DNA from: an uncultured Bacteroidales bacterium
GTDB taxonomy: Bacteria; Bacteroidota; Bacteroidia; Bacteroidales; UBA932
Direction of reading: 5' to 3'
Assembly: GCA_944326265.1 (NCBI GenBank)
Contig: CALVDE010000004.1
Location: 1-64,000 of the forward strand
Length of the DNA: 64,000 bases
Position numbers and translations under genes: made by a program. Shown piece after piece: positions 57,185-64,000 of this stretch. Within the stretch, counting starts at the first letter, position 1. Every line of letters begins with the position of its first letter. The notes under the pieces are model-generated. The model was given only the letters and a program-made list of their open reading frames with translations, was not told the DNA's origin and made no database searches.

Positions 57185-58777
57185 TTACGCCACTTTCCAC
57201 TCCTCGATGTTGCCTGTGGCGGAGGAAAAGGAGGCTCCGATGCGGATGACACTGCGGGTATCGGAGACATAGGGGCGGGCGTAGCCTTTTTCCTCGATCT
57301 GGCGCAGGGCATCCTCGGCGGTGCCGTCCAGCTTGAACTCGAAGATATAGACGTAACTGTCGGTCTCGACGATGCAGTCGGCCCGGCCCCGGCTGGAGGC
57401 TTTCTCAGCATAGACCTTCCAGCCGCCGAGCATCCGGAAGATGAGATAGAATGTGTACTGGAAGTCACGCTCGCGGGCCTTTTCATCAGCCGTGCTGCGG
57501 ATACTGTAGGGGATGTCGGCCAGGAGGGCCTCCATCTGCTTGCGGAGACTGTCAAGGTCGCCGCGGCTCAGGGCCCTGCCGGCATGGGCGGCCCAGCCCG
57601 ACATGCTGTCCGCTGTCCTGGTGAGGTAGCCGGAGGAGAGGAATGACAGGAAGCCCTGACGGACCTCCTCGTTGGGAAAGTCGAGCATGAAACGGTTACT
57701 TTCCCTGTCGTAAGACTTGATGGTCAGGTAACCGCTCTGATAAATCATCGGAAGCGGCATCTCCACAGTTGCTTTGTAATCTGCGAAGGCTTCGGGAGAA
57801 TAGTCCGTCACCAGCAGTTCCTCGATATTCTCGTCGCTCTGTGAGAGCAGCCTGACCAGGTACTCCGGAGTTCCGGATGTGAACCAGTAATTCCTTATTT
57901 CCTGTTTGTCAAAGGCATTGAGCAGACTGAACGGATTGTAGATGTCCGTCATCCTGCTGCCGAAATGATATCCGTCATAACGGCGCTTGAGTTTCCGAAT
58001 CTCGTCCTCTACGCTTATCCCGTCGAGCTCTGCCATTTCCTTTATCGGTTCGGCAAAATAAGTCTCCATTTCTTCCTGAGTGATGCCGCAGAGTGCCTCG
58101 AACCGCCGGTCCATGCTGATGTCCTTCGGCTGGTTGAACCCGCTGAAGACACTGACCTGCGAGAACTTGGTCACGCCCGTAAGCAGCACGAACTGCAGGT
58201 CTGCGTCGGCGGCCTTGAACACCGAATAGAAGCCCTTGAGCACGTCCCTGTGCCGTTCCTCGAGCATGCGCTCCTGGCCGTCCACGGTACATGTCAGCCC
58301 GGTGTCCAGCACGTCCAGCAGAGGCTTGTCATACTCGTCTATCAGTACGACGCAGCGGCGGCCGGTCTGCTCATGTGCGGCGCGCAGAACTTCCTGAAAA
58401 CGCTTTCCGACACCTGTAAATCTGTTTTTTGGAGGATATATTCTCTCCCATGCAGAGACTGTCTCTTCAAGAACATTGTCCAATGTTCCGGACTCCTTGA
58501 AGTTAAGCGCATTGAAGTCAATGTGAAACACCGGATACTCCAGCCACTCCTTCTCCAGCGAACTGATGGCCAGCCCCTCGAACAGTTCCCTCCTTCCCAG
58601 GAAATAATTCTCCAGGGTGGACATCAGCAGGCTCTTGCCGAACCGCCGCGGGCGGCTCAGAAAGTATATCTTTCCTCTCGTTACCAAATCATAGATCAGG
58701 GCAGTCTTGTCCACATAGACATAGCCGTCCTTTATTATCTGCTCAAAACTCTGAATTCCTATCGGGTACTTCATCAT
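57185..58777 (-). CDS. AAA-ATPase-like / PD-(D/E)XK nuclease protein
   Basis: A 530-residue protein of the AAA-ATPase_like plus DUF1703 type. MKYPIGIQSFEQIIKDGYVYVDKT and FLSRPRRFGKSLLMSTLENYF (variant P loop) begin the ATPase; CVVLIDEYDKPLLD is Walker B. The C-terminal nuclease-like domain has SSRGRADCIVETDSYVYIFEFKLDG (D and ExK). Very common multi-copy family in Bacteroidota, linked to mobile DNA; activity unproven. The frame extends to 58879, but the double ATG at 58777/58774 fits the family start. It was the upstream neighbour of obg before element 2 arrived. Confidence 0.88.
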   Translation of the reverse strand: MMKYPIGIQSFEQIIKDGYVYVDKTALIYDLVTRGKIYFLSRPRRFGKSLLMSTLENYFLGRRELFEGLAISSLEKEWLEYPVFHIDFNALNFKESGTLDNVLEETVSAWERIYPPKNRFTGVGKRFQEVLRAAHEQTGRRCVVLIDEYDKPLLDVLDTGLTCTVDGQERMLEERHRDVLKGFYSVFKAADADLQFVLLTGVTKFSQVSVFSGFNQPKDISMDRRFEALCGITQEEMETYFAEPIKEMAELDGISVEDEIRKLKRRYDGYHFGSRMTDIYNPFSLLNAFDKQEIRNYWFTSGTPEYLVRLLSQSDENIEELLVTDYSPEAFADYKATVEMPLPMIYQSGYLTIKSYDRESNRFMLDFPNEEVRQGFLSFLSSGYLTRTADSMSGWAAHAGRALSRGDLDSLRKQMEALLADIPYSIRSTADEKARERDFQYTFYLIFRMLGGWKVYAEKASSRGRADCIVETDSYVYIFEFKLDGTAEDALRQIEEKGYARPYVSDTRSVIRIGASFSSATGNIEEWKVA

Positions 58778-58906
58778 GGCGCGGTCCTCCTGTGGGGTTA
58801 ATGTTCCACAGACAAAGTTAATCATATTGGCCAATATTACAAAACGGGACCGCCCCACAATGGGACAGTCCCGAGTCACTGAAAACGTTATATGTCGTCC
58901 GAGGGG

Positions 58907-59197
58907 CTATTTGCCGAACCTCTTCTCCTTCATCTTGATTATCTGGTCCTGTAGGACATCTACGCAGTCAACCACTGCGTCCTCGAAAGTAGGTGCTGTC
59001 CTCTCGATGATAAGGTCGTCGCCGGGAATGCCGAGTCTCACCTTCACGGTCTTGCCGTGATCGGGCTGGACAGTGAGGGCGACATCACAGCTGATGATGT
59101 TGTCAAAAAACTTTTCCAGTTTACCGACTTTCTTGTCGATGAAGTCGAGCAGTTTCTGATCTGCATCGAATTTGATCGATTGAACATTAATTTTCAT
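58907..59197 (-). CDS. hpf: Ribosome hibernation-promoting factor
   Basis: A 96-residue short HPF/YfiA: MKINVQSIKFDADQKLLDFI, IISCDVALTVQPDHGKTVKV, and the C-terminal FEDAVVDCVDVLQDQI. It binds the small subunit in stationary phase. It overlaps the xerC stop by 11 bases, an order conserved in Bacteroidota. Confidence 0.94.
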   Translation of the reverse strand: MKINVQSIKFDADQKLLDFIDKKVGKLEKFFDNIISCDVALTVQPDHGKTVKVRLGIPGDDLIIERTAPTFEDAVVDCVDVLQDQIIKMKEKRFGK

Positions 59198-60161
59198 TAT
59201 TACCTCCTTTTTTAGCTCTTGGATGAGCGGTTAAATAAGTGTTCCTCAACTGTTCAAAGGAGCTGTGGGTGTACACCTGCGTGGCTGCCAGCGAGGAGTG
59301 CCCCAAAATCTCCTTTATCGAATTAAGGTCGGCCCCATGATTCAGCAGATGGGTGGCCAGGGAATGCCTCAGCACGTGCGGAGACTTGCGTCCGGTGAAA
59401 CCCTCCACTCCGTCCAGCTCCTCATGCACAGTCTCGTTGACCAGCTCCGGATACATCGGCTGCCCCGAGTCTGTCAGGAAAAATCTTCCGTCATGCGGAA
59501 CATCCGGGAACTCCGTCCTAATTCTCTCCAAATATAGTGAAATTTCCTGACAAACGGAAACCGGTACCGGAATTTCTCTCATTTTATCACCTTTGCCAAG
59601 CACGGTAAACACTCTCCTTCCCGGGTCAAAGTCACTCTGCCTCAATCCAACCAGCTCTGAACGCCGCATTCCTGTGGTATAAAGCACCAGCATCATCACC
59701 CCGTTGCGGTAGTCATGCATACTCATCTGCGCGCAGGCTTTACCAGAGCCGTCCAGTCCCTTTGAGCTGAAAAAACGCTCCAAAGATGTCTCTGTGTAGA
59801 ATTCCGGCAGACGGCGGCTCTCCTTCAGACGGGCGATACGCCGCACAGGATTGAACGGAAGCAGCGACCGGCGCACCAGCCAGGAGCAGTAGCTGCTCAG
59901 CGCTGACAGCCTGAGATTGACCGTGCGGGGAGACAGGCCCTCTTCTGTCGAGAATGCTACAAAACCACGAATAGCACTGAAGGTCAATGCCTCAAGCTGC
60001 TGATCATCAGACAGCGGAGTCTGCCGTCCACCAGTTCCGGATGTATCACACTGAGGATAAGCATAGCGGTAGAATGCCTCCAGTGCCTCGCGATAGACAG
60101 CACAGGTGCGGGGAGAATACCGCTTCTGAGCGGCGATGTACTGCAGAAATTCCTCAACCAT
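59187..60161 (-). CDS. xerC: Chromosomal tyrosine recombinase XerC
   Basis: A 324-residue Xer recombinase: SAM-like N-terminus (FLQYIAAQKRYSPRTCAVYREAL), TTGMRRSELVGLR (Arg I), HVLRHSLATHLLNHG (HxxR) and LGHSSLAATQVYTHSS (Tyr). It resolves chromosome dimers at dif with its partner. Unlike the two integrases above it lies in conserved chromosomal context between patB and hpf. Confidence 0.93.
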   Translation of the reverse strand: MVEEFLQYIAAQKRYSPRTCAVYREALEAFYRYAYPQCDTSGTGGRQTPLSDDQQLEALTFSAIRGFVAFSTEEGLSPRTVNLRLSALSSYCSWLVRRSLLPFNPVRRIARLKESRRLPEFYTETSLERFFSSKGLDGSGKACAQMSMHDYRNGVMMLVLYTTGMRRSELVGLRQSDFDPGRRVFTVLGKGDKMREIPVPVSVCQEISLYLERIRTEFPDVPHDGRFFLTDSGQPMYPELVNETVHEELDGVEGFTGRKSPHVLRHSLATHLLNHGADLNSIKEILGHSSLAATQVYTHSSFEQLRNTYLTAHPRAKKGGNNEN

Positions 60162-60173
60162 ATTACCACCTGT

Positions 60174-61343
60174 CTATGACTTCTTCTCCACATACGCCTT
60201 GAAACGCCGGAGACCCTCTTCCAGCACACTCCGTGGACAGGCAAGGTTCCATCGCATATATCCCTCTCCGCCCGGACCGTACATCGTTCCTGCGTTGAGC
60301 CATATCCCCGCTTCGGACTTAAGAGCCTCCTCAAGAGCCGCCGAGGACGTTCCCAGAACCGAGCAGTCCATCCATGCCAGATACGTACCCTCAAGCTTCA
60401 TTATCGGAAATGCAGGCAGGAACTCAGCGGCATACTTACGCATATACTCATAATTATCATGGATATAGACATTCAGTTCATCCAGCCACTCGGCGCCGCC
60501 CCCGCTGTAGGCAGCCGTCAGAGCATCTATTCCGAATGGGCCCGGACCGCCGATTTCCCTCTGCTCCACGATCTTACGCACACGCTCGCGGATATCGGGA
60601 TCCGGGATGACAATATTGGCTATTTTCACACCGGCCATATTGAACGGCTTGGTCGGAGAAACGCAGACAATGGAATTGCGGGCAATATCTTCTCCTACTG
60701 ACGCAAACGGAACGTATGCCAGACCCGGGGCTGTCAGCTCGCAGTGTATTTCATCGGAAACCACCGTCACACCGTTGCGCAGGCATATCTCCCCTACTCT
60801 GCGCAGTTCGTCACGGGACCATACCCTGCCCACCGGGTTCTGCGGATTACACAATATCATCAAGGATATTCCCGGATCGGAGGCTTTCTCCTCCAGAGCA
60901 TCGAAATCCATGCGGTACGTGTCGCCCACACGTACAAGCTCCGCTGAAACCGCCCTGCAGCCGTTCTGCTCAATGGAAATAAAGAAATGATTGTAAGCCG
61001 GGGACTGCACCAGCACATTCCCTCCGTGAGGCATGTAAGTCCCGATGATCGCCGAAAGTGCCGGAATCACTCCTGAAACAGGCAGGATCCACTCTTTCTC
61101 CACATTCCATCCGTGACGGGACGCGAACCAGCTTACAACCGCCTCATAATAAGAATCAGGTATGGCAGCATAGCCGTATATGCCGTGCTGCGCCCGGCTC
61201 ACCAACGCATTCTGAATACAGTCAGCTGTCCTGAAATCCATGTCGGCTACCCAGAACGGCAGCACACCGGCATCAGGACAAGCGTCCCATTTCAGGGAAC
61301 CTGTTCCCTTTCTGGGAATTATCTCATCGAAATTATATCTCAT
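60174..61343 (-). CDS. patB: PatB/MalY-type PLP aminotransferase / C-S lyase
   Basis: A 389-residue fold-type I enzyme: LPFWVADMDFRTADCIQNAL, LVQSPAYNHFFISIEQNG, LCNPQNPVGRVWSRDEL, VVSDEIHCELTA, and SPTKPFNMAGVKIAN with the PLP-binding lysine in CVSPTKPFN. Members cleave cystathionine or other C-S bonds. Start MRYNFDE at 61343; a -7 box TAAATTTG lies 19 bases upstream (plus 61362-61369). Confidence 0.9.
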   Translation of the reverse strand: MRYNFDEIIPRKGTGSLKWDACPDAGVLPFWVADMDFRTADCIQNALVSRAQHGIYGYAAIPDSYYEAVVSWFASRHGWNVEKEWILPVSGVIPALSAIIGTYMPHGGNVLVQSPAYNHFFISIEQNGCRAVSAELVRVGDTYRMDFDALEEKASDPGISLMILCNPQNPVGRVWSRDELRRVGEICLRNGVTVVSDEIHCELTAPGLAYVPFASVGEDIARNSIVCVSPTKPFNMAGVKIANIVIPDPDIRERVRKIVEQREIGGPGPFGIDALTAAYSGGGAEWLDELNVYIHDNYEYMRKYAAEFLPAFPIMKLEGTYLAWMDCSVLGTSSAALEEALKSEAGIWLNAGTMYGPGGEGYMRWNLACPRSVLEEGLRRFKAYVEKKS

Positions 61344-61357
61344 ACGGGTCAATTTTG

Positions 61358-61388
61358 TTTGCAAATTTAACAAAAATATCTACCTTTG
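61358..61388. promoter_or_regulatory. Overlapping divergent promoters of rpsU and patB
   Basis: Plus strand: -33 TTTG (61358-61361), 19-bp spacer, -7 TACCTTTG (61381-61388) for rpsU. Minus strand: -7 TAAATTTG (plus 61362-61369) for patB. The two polymerase footprints overlap, so use of one should hinder the other. Confidence 0.65.
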
Positions 61389-61399
61389 CAGCCCTAACA

Positions 61400-61410
61400 A
61401 AAGGAGGTGG
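61400..61410 (+). promoter_or_regulatory. Strong Shine-Dalgarno of rpsU
   Basis: AAAGGAGGTGG centred about 10 bases before the ATG at 61418, the best Shine-Dalgarno I see in the window. In Bacteroidota most genes lack one; rpsU is a known exception whose translation responds to bS21 on the ribosome. Confidence 0.8.
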
Positions 61411-61417
61411 TAAAAGA

Positions 61418-61609
61418 ATGATTATAGTACCTATTAAAGAAGGCGAAAATATAGAGAAGGCACTCAAGAAGTTCAAACGTAAATTCGAGAAGACAGGAGT
61501 GGTACGCGAGCTGCGCAGCAGGAAGCAGTTCGAGAAACCTTCCGTAAAGAGAAGAAACGAGATCAAGAAGGCTATCTACGTACAGCATCTCAGACTGAAC
61601 GAGGAGTAA
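61418..61609 (+). CDS. rpsU: 30S ribosomal protein bS21
   Basis: A 63-residue bS21: MIIVPIKEGENIEKALKKF, KFEKTGVVRELRSRKQFE, Lys/Arg-rich. It sits at the 30S platform near the 16S 3' end and, in Bacteroidota, helps sequester the anti-Shine-Dalgarno. The start is fixed by its Shine-Dalgarno; the longer open frame to 61355 would start upstream of the promoter. Confidence 0.96.
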   Translation: MIIVPIKEGENIEKALKKFKRKFEKTGVVRELRSRKQFEKPSVKRRNEIKKAIYVQHLRLNEE

Positions 61610-61630
61610 GCGCCTTTATAACACATACAG

Positions 61631-61671
61631 AAGCCGGAAAGACACGCAGATGCCTTTCCGGCTTTGTTGTT
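61631..61671 (+). terminator. rpsU terminator
   Basis: Perfect 11-bp stem AAGCCGGAAAG / CTTTCCGGCTT (61631-61641, 61654-61664), then TGTTGTTT. Confidence 0.82.
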
Positions 61672-61754
61672 TCCTGAAGATGCGCCACATCTGCTCTCCG
61701 ATTTTTTCCCGCGCACTGTAAACATTTGAACTTGCTTTACTCCAGGTTTATGCG

Positions 61755-61762
61755 TATGTTTG
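61755..61762 (+). promoter_or_regulatory. -7 box of the sulfatase gene
   Basis: TATGTTTG matches TAnnTTTG and ends 6 bases before the ATG at 61769, so the mRNA would have little or no leader. A weak CTTG -33 lies 20 bases upstream. Confidence 0.6.
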
Positions 61763-61768
61763 CAAATT

Positions 61769-63265
61769 ATGAAGAAATATCTGATCATAGGCGCCGGCAT
61801 GCTGCCGCTGGCTGCCTGCACGGACTCCGGGCAGCAGCAGGAAAAGCCCAACGTGATATTCATCATTGCCGACGACCTCGGCTACGGAGACCTGAGCTGC
61901 TACGGGCAGGAGCGGTTCCAGACCCCGAACATCGACTCGCTGGCCGCTGACGGGGTCATATTCACCCGTCACTATGCCGGCACATCGGTGAGCGCCCCCT
62001 CGCGGTCATCCCTCATCACCGGCCTGCATACCGGACACACCCCCATCCGGGGCAACAAGGAGCTGCCGACAGAAGGCCAGTACCCAATCCCCGGAGACAC
62101 CTATAATGTATTCCGACTGATGAAGTCCCAGGGCTACGTCACCGGAGTTTTCGGGAAATGGGGGCTCGGCGCACCCGCGACTGAGGGAGCACCTGAAAAC
62201 CAGGGCGTGGACGAGTTCTACGGCTACAACTGCCAGCGGCTGGCCCACCACTATTTCCCCTATCACCTGTGGCACAACACAGAGAAGGTCATGCTCAAGG
62301 GCAATGAGGGCACAGCCGAAACTGAATATTCCCCCTATCTCATACACAGCCAGGCTCTCGACTTCATCCGGGAGAACAGCGACAGCACCTTCTTCATGAT
62401 GTACACCTCGGTGATTCCCCATGCCGAGCTGAGGCTGCCGGAAGAGGAGATAGAGCCGTTCCTCGGCAAGTTCGAGCCGGAGAAATCCTACAAGGGCTGC
62501 GACGGAGGGCCGGGCTACAGACAGGCAGCATACGGGTCGCAGGAACACTGTCACGCAGCCTTCGCCGCCATGGTCAATGTCCTGGACAGGCAGGTCGGAG
62601 AGCTCCGGGCCCTGCTTGACAGCCTCGGAATCAGCGACAACACCATCGTGATATTCACCTCCGACAACGGCCCGCACATCGAGGGTGGAGCCGACCCGGC
62701 CTACTTCAACAGCAACGGCGGCCTGCGCGGCATCAAGCGAGACCTCTATGAGGGCGGCATCCGCGTACCATTCATCATGGCCTGGCCCGGACACATAGAA
62801 GGCGGCAGGACCACTGACCACGTCAGCGCGTTCTGGGACTTCCTCCCTACCCTGGCCGACATCACAGGGGCAGAGCTGCCGGATGCTCAGAGACCCGTAG
62901 ATGAGGGCACTGCCGCACCAGCTCCGGGACACACATCCGACGACACCGGCTGCCCTGTACCGTGTTCCTATATCACTGACGGCATATCGTTCCTGCCGGC
63001 AGCCACAGGCCAGGGAGAACAGCCCGAGCACGAATACCTCTACTGGGAATTCCATGAAGCAGGAGGCCGCCGCGCCATCCTGCAGGGCGACTGGAAAGGC
63101 GTCATCTACGACTACCGCAACGGAGGCGCCATGCAGCTCTACAACCTCGCCGAAGACCCCGCAGAGCAGCACGACGTCGCAGCAGATCATCCCGACATCG
63201 TCTCCCGCCTCAGCACCCTGCTCGAATCAGCCCGAACACCATCCCCCATCCCGGAGTTCAACTGA
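61769..63265 (+). CDS. Serine-type sulfatase lipoprotein
   Basis: A 498-residue sulfatase of the arylsulfatase A type. The lipoprotein signal is KKYLIIGAGMLPLAAC. The metal site starts VIFIIADDLGYGD, and the maturation motif is SAPSRSSLITG: a Ser-type (S-x-P-x-R) site converted to formylglycine by an anaerobic radical-SAM maturase, not present here. Later sites include KWGLG, IFTSDNGPH and GIRVPFIMAWPG. It removes sulfate from glycans such as mucin or glycosaminoglycans, probably on the cell surface or in the periplasm. No SusC/D pair is in view. Confidence 0.94.
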   Translation: MKKYLIIGAGMLPLAACTDSGQQQEKPNVIFIIADDLGYGDLSCYGQERFQTPNIDSLAADGVIFTRHYAGTSVSAPSRSSLITGLHTGHTPIRGNKELPTEGQYPIPGDTYNVFRLMKSQGYVTGVFGKWGLGAPATEGAPENQGVDEFYGYNCQRLAHHYFPYHLWHNTEKVMLKGNEGTAETEYSPYLIHSQALDFIRENSDSTFFMMYTSVIPHAELRLPEEEIEPFLGKFEPEKSYKGCDGGPGYRQAAYGSQEHCHAAFAAMVNVLDRQVGELRALLDSLGISDNTIVIFTSDNGPHIEGGADPAYFNSNGGLRGIKRDLYEGGIRVPFIMAWPGHIEGGRTTDHVSAFWDFLPTLADITGAELPDAQRPVDEGTAAPAPGHTSDDTGCPVPCSYITDGISFLPAATGQGEQPEHEYLYWEFHEAGGRRAILQGDWKGVIYDYRNGGAMQLYNLAEDPAEQHDVAADHPDIVSRLSTLLESARTPSPIPEFN

Positions 63266-64000
63266 TTTACTGACAGCCAAGCAACACCTCCAAGGCAAAG
63301 CCAAGCGGAGTGCTGCACCTTTTGGGCCAGGCAACACATTCAAGACCAGTCAAGTCCGTTTACGGGCGGCCTGACACGAACTCGTAACCTGCCAACAACA
63401 ACACAATCAGGTATTGCCCCTCCGTGAATTCCTGGCAGAAACGAGACTGGCACGGCAAAGCTGAAAGGGCTGAGATTGCCCCATGTTCCATGCCCCATAC
63501 GTGTTCCTGATTCGCACTAATTCCGAGCAGCGGGCGTCGCCCTTTTACATACCATCCTATATATCAATAATTTAGAATCTTCCACTGCACATCTGAGCAT
63601 TTTAAAACCGGCCAAATGTGCACCGCTTTTTGCAACTATCTATAAATCAAGCAGTACTTTCACCACAGCGCACCGCCATTTCCATTTTCTCAGCGAAAAT
63701 TGCAGCCCGTTTTCTAACTACCTGAATATACCGCACTTACAAAACGATTTGCATTTCTCAGGTACTCCTGATGCTGCGAGAATTGCAGGACCTTTTGCAA
63801 CACACTGATTCATAAGCAACTGAAAAACGGAGTGCATTTCACAAAATTGATTATCCGTAAATTTACATCTTGTATCATTTGCTCTTTTGATGTCGGATCT
63901 GCTTCATCTATCACCCCTATAGCATTGACATGAACCATTTGACCACCGCATGACTACAGCCCGTAATTAACCGGTACCGAACATTTTACATTCATGACCG
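63266..64000. other. Gene-free stretch with degenerate repeats
   Basis: No credible ORF. From about 63600 to 63850 three diverged units recur, each with a TTTTGCAAC or TTTTCTAAC core followed by TATCTATAAATC / TACCTGAATATA / ACACTGATTCATA and a GCA-rich arm (near 63629, 63709, 63792), plus ATTTGCATTTC and AGTGCATTTC. Looks like decayed tandem or palindromic repeats. TPP-riboswitch-like words near 63470-63525 were not convincing. Confidence 0.4.

Noticed and set aside
63421-63545. TPP-riboswitch-like words (CTGAGAT near 63470, CCTGATT near 63506)
   Set aside because: The spacing is too long, the paired P4/P5 arms do not form, and no thiamine gene follows. Probably coincidence or a decayed element.
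1-64000. CRISPR array
   Set aside because: No regularly spaced 25-40-bp direct repeats and no cas genes seen.

Overview
The window looks like chromosome from a member of the Bacteroidales (Bacteroidota). Housekeeping genes are of Bacteroidota type (ParA/ParB, a DUF5683 protein and an MltD-like LysM lytic transglycosylase in a row; short adenylate kinase; bS21 beside a PLP aminotransferase, XerC and HPF). Many genes are preceded by the Bacteroidota -7 element TAnnTTTG, and Shine-Dalgarno sequences are nearly absent, with rpsU the clear exception. I cannot resolve genus.

Layout. 1-5.8 kb: DnaQ-like exonuclease, an AAA+ ATPase divergent from a WYL regulator, and a four-gene ECF-sigma operon. 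5.86-17.77 kb: an AT-rich integrative element of 11.8 kb in the 3' end of tRNA-Phe, bounded by perfect 64-bp direct repeats. It carries its integrase next to the tRNA, a small plasmid/phage-like core (DUF3871, RecA-fold ATPase, HTH protein), a HEPN-MNT toxin-antitoxin pair and an LRR / lipocalin-like lipoprotein / retropepsin-like operon. Nested in that operon is a complete IS1595-family transposon (7920-11502) with 26-bp inverted ends, an 8-bp target duplication and passenger genes including a uracil-DNA-glycosylase-like protein; removing it restores an intact lipoprotein gene. 17.9-34.2 kb: conserved chromosome (priA, AraC-type regulator, lipid kinase, parA, parB, DUF5683, mltD, HhH/outer-membrane protein, purE, hpt, adk, lplA, PAP2, obg).

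34.15-57.14 kb: a second integrative element of about 23 kb inserted in the first 11 codons of obg, with a 33-bp direct repeat (one mismatch) at its ends and its integrase at the right end. It re-supplies the obg start from its left end and leaves the native obg promoter driving a 25-codon remnant at its right end. Its core is integrase, YhcG/DUF1016 nuclease, HTH protein, RepA-like ATPase and toprim/zinc-finger protein. Cargo: a type I restriction-modification operon (hsdM-hsdS-hsdR) extended by a small protein and a NERD nuclease, an HNH protein, a CoiA-like nuclease-fold protein with an XRE regulator, a cupin/HxlR pair, secreted proteins and a cassette of three distantly related DUF6266-like proteins. 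Very GC-rich, hairpin-laden non-coding modules (40.15-41.35 and 42.33-42.83 kb) bracket the cupin/HxlR pair; they are homologous to each other and are the least explained sequence here.

57.2-64 kb: chromosome again (AAA/PD-(D/E)XK protein, hpf, xerC, patB, rpsU, a serine-type sulfatase, and a gene-free stretch with degenerate repeats). I see no relaxase or type IV secretion gene in either element, so both look like passively mobilised or satellite-type islands.
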